A DNA stretch of 25,450 bases from Pilasporangium apinafurcum (lineage: Eukaryota > Oomycota > Peronosporomycetes > Pythiales > Pythiaceae): contig BCKE01000119.1 of assembly GCA_001600495.1 (NCBI GenBank), forward strand, positions 1 through 25,450. Direction: 5' to 3'. The notes below the pieces were generated by a model that was not told the DNA's origin, searched no databases, and saw only the letters and a program-made list of their open reading frames with translations. Position 1 is the stretch's first letter; each line of letters starts with the position of its first letter. Below, piece by piece: positions 1 to 8,033 of the stretch. Position numbers and translations under genes: made by a program.

Positions 1-552
1 CAATGCAACTCCATCGTCTCTTCCATACATCACTCTGCACACTGCGTCACCGTGCATCGCCCTGAACACAGATCAACAACTCATACAATCAACATAACTA
101 CCATACTATTTGCAACATCAATTTACCCACGCGAAGACATGGCTTTACCTTGCATTCGTTCGACTTCACTTCGACATGCTTTCACTCACCATCATAGCTT
201 CAGCAATCTAGATCTAGTATACAATTGCAATCGGACATCACAATACTTCATTTTTCTTTCAACTTCACTCACAATATTCTAACAAATACCTCTTTCTCTC
301 TTCGACTATTGCTTGTTCACTACATCATCAACATGGCAGAAATTAACCAAGAACTTGTGTTCAATACGACTCACTCCTGCATCATATACATCGATAATCG
401 TTCTATGCAACTGAAGACGAACGGCTTTGCTGTATTCAGTGAGTGTAACGTTATACAGAATCTTCTTCTTCTTCTTTCATCTACTTCCACTTCTCAATAA
501 TGTGCTGTACTCCATCATCTCTATAGTAATCACGCACCATCTTCCACATTCA
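1..552. other. No supported gene; one weak ORF
   Basis: Pyrimidine-rich sequence with only short frames. The best candidate starts at the ATG at 333 (context CAACATGGC) and stays open to 500, giving about 55 residues with no recognisable domain. A GTGAGT sequence at about 439 could be a splice donor, with pyrimidine tracts and AG acceptors near 524 or 556. If so, only a first exon of about 36 codons would be coding, but no second exon is recognisable. I see no RNA gene or repeat here. Confidence 0.3.
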
Positions 553-1925
553 TCAGATCAGTGACATACCAACCATTATTTCCTCCAGATTTGCCATCCG
601 ACCTTCCATTGCTTTCAACTTAGCTCTCAGCAAGTCATTTTCATTCTTTCTTTTCTTCATTTTTGTCGTCAGGATAGGAAGAGTATCCTCCTATGATATG
701 TTGAAAGCACCATTAGCAAGAGAGACAAACCCATATACATCAATTTCTTCGTTAAGACCATGGCATGGAGCAATATTGATTAATTCTANGAACTCAGTCT
801 TGGTAACATTTTGTGCAATTAAACTACAGCGATTAGCTTGCAGTGGATCATTTGCATAATTGAGTCAGACTGACCGACTACTTTTGATAAACCACCAACA
901 ACCATCGTGTGATAGTGGTTCAATTCATTACTACAATCGTCGGTCTGATGTTACACACACAGTTTCATTAACAATGATTGAACTAGCAGTAAGAATGGAA
1001 TATGACGTTGTGGTCGGTACCATTGTACNNGTACTATCTTCTGAATGAAGACAACCAGTTTTCGAACTTGTTGTAAACGATGCAGAACATATTTCAAGTG
1101 AAAATGTGCTGTTAGTAGTATTTCCAATTTGAAGAGAACATCCAGATGGATTAGTCTTCATAATCCCAGTGTTACTCACTGTGATCGAAGCAGTTCCTNT
1201 TGATCCAATTGCTACATTCGAAGCAATATGAAGATTGGATGAAGAATCCACACCGACATCACAATAAGCAATTTCACTGTCATCAAATGCATTGTTAGTC
1301 AATCGTATTCAGTATGTAGCCCCAGTGCCATTTCCTGATAATGTCATTGTTGGAGAAGATGTTTGAATACCTATAAATCCAGATGATTTGATCATTGACT
1401 TTTTTGTAGATGTAAATACCCCAACATCATAGTTGCCAATGAATAAACCGCCAGCCGCATTCGCTGTTGTAGGTGATCTCGCTTGTATATAGCATGCACT
1501 TGAACCTGATGCTAATCGCAATGAATNTGTTAAAGCGACAATAATATCAGACGAATTATTCAAGGTTGAAGAGAGAGAGTTTTGAATGAGGTAATATATG
1601 TCTGCGCAGGAGTACGAATAGTACCAACAATATCAGTGTTAGAAATCGTGGTAAACCCAGATAATGATTCGAGTCTAAAATCAGTGAGCAACTCATATTT
1701 GGTGATTTCAACAGCATGTACATAGCACGATATCTCTCCATCAATCAAGTATTCTTCAAGTAATGAGGCAGTCAACAACAAGTGACTACGGCGCAAATCA
1801 TTGTAAGAAGCATCATAACAGCGATTGGAAGGACAATTGGCATGGTCAGTTGATACATATTTAATTATGATAGGTGGCAATTTTAATGGTAATATAATCC
1901 TATTGGATATTAGATGACAAGGCAC
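553..1925 (-). pseudogene. Decayed tail-fibre-like protein with C-terminal peptidase S74 domain
   Basis: Read on the minus strand. The upstream part (1925 to about 1572) ends in a segment, GTIRTPAQTYITSFKTLS (1572-1625), like the repeats of tail-fibre and tail-like proteins of large DNA viruses. Next comes FIGIQTSSP (about 1351-1377), the GIGT-SP type repeat of the same proteins. The end shows the peptidase S74 (endosialidase chaperone) signature: SDRRL at 934-948, IEPL just after, IAQNV at 805-819, and a charged coiled coil at about 565-684. In known families this domain trimerises the fibre and then cleaves itself off. The gene is broken by a frameshift in a GA repeat near 1570-1579 and by in-frame stops at 1309, 931, 928, 925, 865 and 691; from 1563 downward everything stays in one frame. 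Scattered Ns also fall inside it. No start codon is evident. Viral origin is inferred; the domain assignment is fairly firm. Confidence 0.78.
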
Positions 1926-2083
1926 AACTGAAATTAACCAGCATTTTGCGTTTCTGCATTCATGTGGCTGATAGGTGCGAAACTACTATTTGTGAGAGTT
2001 TCAATTTGTTTCGGTTTTGTTCATAGTGGCAATCTTCTGCGCGACTCGACAGCCCACAGAGGATCACAATCCCTCTTTTGTGT

Positions 2084-2100
2084 CTCACTTTCCAATCTTT
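2084..2100 (+). promoter_or_regulatory. Oomycete initiator-like core promoter for the Cys-rich gene
   Basis: CTCACTTTCCAATCTTT fits the oomycete initiator pattern (YTCANTYY followed by an AAT-rich flanking region). It ends 36 nt before the ATG at 2137, a typical distance. It supports that ATG as the true start. Confidence 0.5.
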
Positions 2101-2136
2101 TCTTTCCCATACTAGTACTAAACACCACCATCAAGC

Positions 2137-2868
2137 ATGTTGGACTGGATTTCTATGTTCAATCCGTTTGAGTTGTGTTTTAGCTGTAAAGGTTCTCATC
2201 TGCGGTTCTGCTCGACATACCAGCACTTGATTATCCCCAAGAACAGCTCCGATGGACACAACGTGAACAAATTGTGCTGGGTGCGCAACAAAGGGATTTG
2301 GAACGGCGACCACTTCGAGCAGAACGAAGCTATGATTGTTACCAGGGATGGCTTGAGATTACGTCTGAATGACAAGGCCATGGAGCGTATTCGCAAGAAG
2401 AGGCAGCAAGGAAAAGCATTCAAGTTGGTATTTAAAGATAAGTGCAAGTGCATCGACTTTACGTGCAAATGCGTCATGTGTCCGTGCAAATGCTGTCCAT
2501 GGTGGTGTTGCAAAGAAGCGAAAACAATCGATCTCTTGATACCAAACGAAGCATTTATTGAAGGAACCGACGTGAAAGCTTGTGCAGGTCCCAATGGATC
2601 GGCCTGTGTGCTCAATACGTTCTGTTCATGTTGTGTCGAATATGCCGTTTATTGTTGTTTTAGTTGTTGTGAGAATAAACTTCGGATCCATCATTCCGAG
2701 TATGAACTCGTGGATTTTGAGGGCGATTTTGTTGCCCCGTACTGGACCGACATGGAACGAGGTATCGCCAAAGCTCCCGCGAGCCCTACCAGCAGAGCAG
2801 GAAAAAAAGTTGTCGGCAGAGATGCGAGTCCCACTGTGAAAACGAATGATACGACCATTAATAACTAA
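2137..2868 (+). CDS. Cysteine-rich protein of unknown function, 243 aa
   Basis: Intact frame from an ATG to TAA with an initiator-like motif just upstream. I do not recognise the family. The protein has 23 cysteines, mostly in two dense clusters: residues 103-125 (CxC, CC and WWCC patterns) and 149-178 (ending in CCFSCC). Between them is an ordinary, probably folded segment. Residues 75-100 are basic (RIRKKRQQ), and the C-terminal 40 residues are Ser/Thr/Lys-rich and look disordered. There is no N-terminal signal peptide. The CC clusters beside aromatic and hydrophobic residues could be palmitoylated and hold the protein on a membrane, or bind metal; both are inference. It is convergent with the membrane protein at 3216-4847. 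Confidence 0.75.
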   Translation: MLDWISMFNPFELCFSCKGSHLRFCSTYQHLIIPKNSSDGHNVNKLCWVRNKGIWNGDHFEQNEAMIVTRDGLRLRLNDKAMERIRKKRQQGKAFKLVFKDKCKCIDFTCKCVMCPCKCCPWWCCKEAKTIDLLIPNEAFIEGTDVKACAGPNGSACVLNTFCSCCVEYAVYCCFSCCENKLRIHHSEYELVDFEGDFVAPYWTDMERGIAKAPASPTSRAGKKVVGRDASPTVKTNDTTINN

Positions 2869-2888
2869 ACAAGAAGCTTACGACCAGT

Positions 2889-3149
2889 ATGTCTGCACGT
2901 AATAATATCAATATCATTTTCACTTTCCTGCTCATTCCCCTTGTAACCTATTGTGGAATATGCAAAATAACGCGTACATACCGTTCCCTATGCGTTTCTT
3001 CAGCCACTCGTTGGTATATAGCGCCTTATGCGCGTATCTTGCAGAAAAATTATTACACTTACTATGATACTGATGCGCAACGCATGGCTGTAGTCTTATC
3101 TCTTTGGTTCGTGGAGACTACTATGATTACTCAAATATTGAGTATATAA
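2889..3149 (+). CDS. Doubtful small ORF with N-terminal hydrophobic segment, 86 aa
   Basis: ATG-to-TAA frame starting 20 nt after the stop of the preceding Cys-rich gene. Residues 7-24 are hydrophobic and could act as a signal or anchor; the rest is Tyr-rich and matches nothing I know. No initiator-like motif lies ahead of it. It may simply be the 3' UTR of the upstream gene. Confidence 0.2.
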   Translation: MSARNNINIIFTFLLIPLVTYCGICKITRTYRSLCVSSATRWYIAPYARILQKNYYTYYDTDAQRMAVVLSLWFVETTMITQILSI

Positions 3150-3215
3150 ATGCTCCAACTAATATTGATATTAATTGTCCACGTCATTAAATGTCTAATC
3201 AACTAGCTGTATAGC

Positions 3216-4847
3216 TCAACCGTTTTGCTTTGGCTTGACCGCCATTGGCTTTTCTCCCGATAAGTCTTTGAGCTCTGTGAGACGCAGTGGGCGTTCTCCT
3301 GGGTATATGATCGCTCCACCGGTCGATTGCTTGTTTTTTGGCGTTGACCCGATCCAAATGATCCAGGCGTAATACGATATCACATACAGGATATAAAACG
3401 CGGGGACTTTGACAAGATCGGTCAGCTGATCTTTCCACCATCCATTGAACATGATGGTCGTGATCATCGCAGAGCGTTTCGAGGCACCCACGCTGTCGCC
3501 ATAAGTGCCCGTGTCTCGCGTAACGCTCGAGGAATACCACCAGCTAAAGACGAACAGACCCGCCGTGATGATGTAGGTGATAAAATACCGGTAGTAACTG
3601 CTACGCGACCCGACACTCGCGGTGCTGATACAGACATCAAAAGCGGCTTCGAGCACTTGCGTTAGCGCAGTAGAGATCCACCCGGCAAGATCGCTGGTTA
3701 CGACTTCATCAGATTGCCAGCACTCAGTCGACGTCGTGGACGAGTAGGTGTTGCTCGACTGCGTCGCCTGCGCATTGTTACAGCTATACATTGAACAGCT
3801 ACTAAGAGTGAGGCATTCACACGCAGCGGTGCAACCCAAAGACACACCATTGCAGAGCGTATCGCACTCACAGGTCTTGCAATCCGCGACTGTGCGCGTG
3901 GACACGCAATTTTCGCTATCGTACTCAATCGTACCAAAGAGAAACGCAAGCGAGGTCAAGAGCAGAAGCGCCCTGATGATCGACCCGACGCGCAACCACC
4001 GCGCCGGCTGTGATGCTGCTGTCGATGATGAACGATGACAACTCACGATGTTGAACAGGTCGTGCTCGTCGACGAAATATGACCAGAACTGGCGACGCTG
4101 CCGATTGTCGTCCAGTACTGGTGCCACACAATGCTGAAATGCAAGATTGCCCATAGCCGTCATAAACTTACCCTTCCAGATGAATTTTATAGTGGAAGTA
4201 ACATTCTTCGCGATTGAATCATCTGTTGCCTCGCTATTTCTGCGTTGGCACCAGAATTCATACCACTTGGCAGCAAATGTAACGACGGCAGTAATCCCAA
4301 CGTAGACACTAACGACGACCCAATAGTCTTTGGGGGTCAATGTTGGTGCGTAAATGGTATTGGGTACATCTGGATTTGTTCCGGTGCCGGAACACTGAAA
4401 TGGCTCCAAACACGATAACTCCAGTTGGCCTTGGGTTTCAACACAGTGATAGCAAGTGCAGCCAATGTCAGCGAACGCCTCTTGGGCTGCGTCACACGAG
4501 CTCAGTGCGAGATTGTAGTCGGCGACACAGGAGCCAGACGTTGCCAAAGTAGGCTGCGTGGTCGATGGGTTGCCGGTGGTTGGTGCTGGACTGGTTGGTG
4601 CTGGAGTGGTTGGTGCTGGAGTGTCTGGTGTCGTGGCCCCATTACAATTCAGACTCAAGCATGTGAAGGCGAGATACCCATCCGTATCGGAACAGGAATA
4701 AGATGAACACCGGGTCGCCAGCTCGGAGCAACTGGAGATAGCGATACCGTAATTGTCGAAGCACGAACCAGATGTCACAGCCCCCACGAAGGTATGTCGA
4801 TCAATACACGACAGTAACAAGATAATGGACCAACTCAGCGTCCTCAT
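3216..4847 (-). CDS. Signal-peptide membrane protein with duplicated Cys-rich ectodomain, 543 aa
   Basis: The start chosen is the ATG at 4847, which opens directly into a signal peptide (residues 1 to about 24); the longer frame upstream has no ATG. Two related Cys-rich repeats follow, at about 27-69 and 105-153. Each begins GSC and has spaced cysteines and a shared Leu/Cys-rich end. They are joined by a Thr-Pro-Ala linker (70-100) that is probably O-glycosylated. Predicted membrane segments lie near 174-195, 287-306, 420-438 and 482-500. A third Cys-rich stretch (314-377) lies between the second and third. The C-terminus is soluble and Lys/Pro-rich. This arrangement suggests a cell-surface receptor or adhesion protein, but I do not recognise the family. 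It ends in TGA and is convergent with the gene at 2137. A TCATTTT motif about 70-85 nt upstream is a weak initiator candidate. Confidence 0.8.
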   Translation of the reverse strand: MRTLSWSIILLLSCIDRHTFVGAVTSGSCFDNYGIAISSCSELATRCSSYSCSDTDGYLAFTCLSLNCNGATTPDTPAPTTPAPTSPAPTTGNPSTTQPTLATSGSCVADYNLALSSCDAAQEAFADIGCTCYHCVETQGQLELSCLEPFQCSGTGTNPDVPNTIYAPTLTPKDYWVVVSVYVGITAVVTFAAKWYEFWCQRRNSEATDDSIAKNVTSTIKFIWKGKFMTAMGNLAFQHCVAPVLDDNRQRRQFWSYFVDEHDLFNIVSCHRSSSTAASQPARWLRVGSIIRALLLLTSLAFLFGTIEYDSENCVSTRTVADCKTCECDTLCNGVSLGCTAACECLTLSSCSMYSCNNAQATQSSNTYSSTTSTECWQSDEVVTSDLAGWISTALTQVLEAAFDVCISTASVGSRSSYYRYFITYIITAGLFVFSWWYSSSVTRDTGTYGDSVGASKRSAMITTIMFNGWWKDQLTDLVKVPAFYILYVISYYAWIIWIGSTPKNKQSTGGAIIYPGERPLRLTELKDLSGEKPMAVKPKQNG

Positions 4848-4919
4848 GACGGCTCCTGTTGGTTGACAGTAGGGGACTGGACGGTAATTTGTGAATACGG
4901 ATTGTCTCACTCGCTATTC

Positions 4920-5196
4920 ACTTAAAATGACCATGGACGCGTAAGATATGCAGTATGAACCAGTTTTGCAAAATCTATTTCGAGTCATTTGAATGCGACT
5001 GAGAAAAGATTGCAATGATGCAATTGGGCGAGAAGAGTATGGAATTCTACTGTCGCAAAACTATATTAAGATCTCTTTTGCGTGTATAAAAAACCGCAGC
5101 CAAACGACCTTTTGACTAAGTGCATGTATCTAGACGACCAACCTCCTATCTCTTGTCATTTAGTATCTTTGAAGATCTCAACCCTCTTATCTTGTC
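4920..5196. other. Intergenic; possible eroded 5' part of the helicase remnant
   Basis: No intact frame. A short open stretch begins with an ATG near 4993 and runs about 40 codons without recognisable similarity. The N-terminal (primase) part expected before an SF3 helicase is not visible. Confidence 0.3.
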
Positions 5197-6038
5197 TAGG
5201 ATACGCAGAGTTGCGGTAAAAACATTTAGTTCAACGTGTTCTAGCGCTGTATGGTGAACTCATCTAGTATCATTGAATTCGCAAATATGGACAAGTTACT
5301 GACTCGGTTCAATAGCTTGAGACTTGGAAAGATGTTCATTGTGCTTGATAAAGTAGTCAACAGCGACATCAGCAAGATGAACAATCGAATAAAAAAATTG
5401 ATCATCAATGATTGTGCGCACATTGAACATAAAAAGATAATGAGGTCAATAACTTTACCAACTACGTGATCATCACCAACAACTATTTTATCTCTATCAT
5501 CGAATTACATGATCGTCAGTACTTATGCCTTGAACCATCCGCTTCCAAGGTTGGAGACGATGAATACTTTGATGAATTGGCTCATTCGCTGCTTAATGTT
5601 GAAGTCGACAAATACATCTTTTATCGGCTCTTTCGATGTGATATCGCTCACTTTAGACCAGCTCGTATGCCTAAAACATAGCACAAGAAGGTACTCAAGA
5701 TGAGCTAATGCAACGATGTCGTGGAATATCTGCTTTACTATCGTGATCACCTTGTCGACAACGATATCTATGATGACTTTGTGGTCTCAGTGCCACAGTG
5801 GTACGATCACTATAAGATATGGTGCACTGACGTTACTGAAGAGGTATGTGTTAGGAATCTTGACACATTCAATGGCTTACTCAATTCTGAGGGTATCGGC
5901 AGTAAGAAAAGACGATCACCAAGAATTGTACTCGTCAAATTGTTCGCACTCGCACTAGAGGCCGATCTATCTTTGAAACGTACTTACAACAATGTCTACT
6001 CTAGCGATAGTAAGATCGCACACTTTAGTGATGACTAA
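5197..6038 (+). pseudogene. Decayed superfamily 3 (D5-like / DUF5906) helicase
   Basis: Several SF3 landmarks appear in order. A degenerate Walker A (QSCGKN, 5206-5223) is followed by an NxDKLLxRFNS stretch and a Walker B-like FIVLDK (5335-5352). Motif C, IITNN, lies at about 5469-5483, followed by the HDRQ segment that matches the DRR motif of this family. Then come a GDDEYFDEL block and a C-terminal winged-helix-like part with YDHYKIWC (about 5805-5828). This is the helicase architecture of nucleocytoplasmic large DNA viruses, virophages and related mobile elements. It is broken by TAG at 5197, 5227 and 5242, a frameshift at the A run near 5431-5435, TAG at 5679 and TAA at 5706. The frame ends at 6036-6038. 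No N-terminal primase domain is visible. Family assignment is by motif reading only. Confidence 0.72.
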
Positions 6039-6441
6039 TTCGACAATTGTTTCGATGTCGACTTCATCACCTGAATACCTTGTCCCAATAGCAATAGAGA
6101 AGTACTTGGTCGTACTGCGTCTCCAATCATGCAATGAAACGTTTCGTGTTACAACAACCTTGACATTTTCTTCTCCACGCCTCACTCAGCGATTCAATTC
6201 ATGAATTACTTTTTGTAAGTGAACAAGAGTCATTTGACTATTCAGAGGTTGATATGACCGCATGGCCATATGTGTCGTTTGATAGACATAAGCAGATAAA
6301 GACGATTCCTCTACCCGCAAGTATTCCATGTGCTTTCGTCCCAGAGAAAGCTAATGAAAAAGAATAGGATGTGTGTGTCTACAAGCTCTGCAAAAACACG
6401 CATCACCAAGGCGTGGCCATCCATAAACAAACAATTCACTT
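6039..6441 (+). other. Unassigned sequence with a protein-like open stretch
   Basis: Downstream of the helicase remnant a frame stays open from about 6165 to 6366. Its composition is protein-like (acidic, then the stretch IKTIPLPASIPCAF), but it has no good start and ends in TAG. I recognise no domain. It may be another eroded gene of the same insertion. Confidence 0.25.
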
Positions 6442-7078
6442 TCAAACCACGCACAAATTACAAAACCAGATCAAGACGCATATGTGAAGGTATTTTCTCA
6501 TTTTCTTTACAATGAATGCATTGAGAAAGTGTACGTCGGGATCATATCCACACATTATGCTCTCATAACAAGCAAATAACCAATTAAGCATTTTTGAGGA
6601 GTGCACACTAATGTCATTGCTGACATAAATGCCAATATCATATGTTGATTGAATAGCCATTGCCAATATTTTGCTGCTGGTTACTTGACGCTGTTTGTTG
6701 TAGTGCCGTACAAAGAAGCGCTAGATTTGTCGACACAATACTTTGTCTCGATATACGAGGACGTTTATTTCCACTTCCCACATACGCGATGAATCACTAT
6801 GTGCATGCATGAATTTCATAGGTGTAAGCAAGTCCATTGTACACGTTTTAAATAGTACAGGATGCGTTCGCATGAGCATCACGTGGAGAGAATCATGCGA
6901 CGCCGCTCTTGACAAGATACAGCTTCAGTTGATCTGCATCAGTTTCCTTCAGAGTGTTCGTCTTCTCCTTCTTGATCGCCTTTTTCAGATGATCCACCGA
7001 TTTGTTTGCTTCAATGTCGATGAAGAGAGGGGCTCCTTGCACGCCTATTAAAGCGCAAAATAGCGCGATTATCTTCAC
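6442..7078 (-). pseudogene. Broken CRN (Crinkler) effector, N-terminal LFLAK-type domain
   Basis: From about 7078 the minus strand encodes the CRN leader: IIALFCALIGVQG, a DIEANKSVDHLKKAI block, then LKLYLVK (6908-6928), a variant of the LxLFLAK/LYLAK motif. CRN proteins are secreted by oomycetes and act in host cells, usually the nucleus. The codon at the expected start (7076-7078) is GTG, not ATG. The frame stops at a TGA at 6893-6895. The adjacent frame continues with a segment ending INVLVYRD (about 6748-6768), which resembles the HVLVxxP boundary of CRNs. It then has TAG at 6721 and runs on to 6442 without a recognisable effector domain. So the gene has at least a lost start, one frameshift and one nonsense codon. 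The CRN leader is fairly sure; assignment of 6442-6720 is weak. Confidence 0.68.
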
Positions 7079-7251
7079 TCGAGACGAAAAGTTGGGGAAT
7101 AAGAGCACTGCAAAGACGATTTTCCACCTTTTTAATTCAGCCAATTAGATACTGTTGGTAGTATATTATCGTAAATGGCAGATTGAGAAAGACCATAGAA
7201 GTGACAAACATTCTGTATGACAACAGAAAGGCCGCATTTGAAAATGTTATG

Positions 7252-7894
7252 ACAGTGGTGGACACCATAAAGGAAACATTTTCACGAAAAAAATAATTGA
7301 GATGCTCAAAAAGCTCTGGTAAAACGACGCTGATTTTAATTGTTTTCGCTCACATCACAGGTTCGTGCATTACAGGAGCACGTATCAAAAAATTTTATTG
7401 CTACAAATTTAATATGAATTTCATTATAGATCAACTATGTGCATACTAAAGTGCTATTAAAAATACAGCCTCACTCGAGTTCTCCTCGTGCTGGAAATAT
7501 TTGAATTCAGTGCTCTCAGAGTCTGAATCGCTTCTCTCTTCGTCTATATCGCCCTCTTTGTCAAGCTGAGCTTCTTTCCACAGTTCAAATGCCCGTTCTG
7601 CTACGGTACGAATCATTGCTTCAACCCTTGTTTGTTTGTCGTCCTCATCTTCCATTTTGAAATGTCACTGCGTCAATAGCATACAAAACTCAATATACTT
7701 ATATTTTCACAAGTTTATGCATGCCCTAATTGCTAGGAGTTAGCATATCTCGGGCTTAAATCACCCAATCCAACAGCTGAATAAGTCATTGGAAAGCCAG
7801 CAAAAAGTACTTTCAAACACAATTATCCTTGTCACATATACTAAAAATTGAGAAAGTTATAGTCGAATGTTTCCTTTATGGTGTCCACCACTGT
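7252..7894. mobile_element. Possible non-autonomous element with perfect 29-bp inverted repeats
   Basis: The 29 bases at 7252-7280, beginning ACAGTGGTGGACACC, are repeated exactly in inverted orientation at 7866-7894. Such ends and the CAGTGG terminus resemble Tc1/mariner-type elements. There is no clear TA or other target duplication, so insertion is not proven. The 585-bp interior carries one small intact ORF (7446-7655, minus strand) and no transposase. Confidence 0.5.
7446..7655 (-). CDS. Small acidic protein of unknown function, 69 aa
   Basis: ATG (context AAAATGGA) to TAA inside the inverted-repeat segment 7252-7894. Residues 1-37 are charged and helix-prone (MEDEDDKQTR, then AMIRTVAERAFELWKEA). 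They are followed by a DSDSES acidic patch and a hydrophobic tail, VFLIAL. No family is recognised. No initiator-like motif is seen upstream. It could be a genuine small gene carried by the element or a chance frame. Confidence 0.35.
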   Translation of the reverse strand: MEDEDDKQTRVEAMIRTVAERAFELWKEAQLDKEGDIDEERSDSDSESTEFKYFQHEENSSEAVFLIAL

Positions 7895-8033
7895 GAACAC
7901 GCTTCATTTACAGCGTCGGTTTGATGTGCGTTTGTGTAGAGGAGGGTGATTATTATGACAGAATAAAGCCATAGTCGAATGGTAAAATTCGATTTATATG
8001 ACACAAGATAAATGTTGACAGTATATAAGAAAT

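Noticed and set aside
4848-4910. Upstream extension of the four-TM protein.
   Set aside because: The extra 21 codons begin with GTG, not ATG, and would bury the signal peptide that starts at the ATG at 4847.
6640-6792. Plus-strand stretch with VVVPYKEALDL as a possible gene.
   Set aside because: No start codon, short, and opposite to the continuing CRN-side frame; either strand could be chance, so no call is made.
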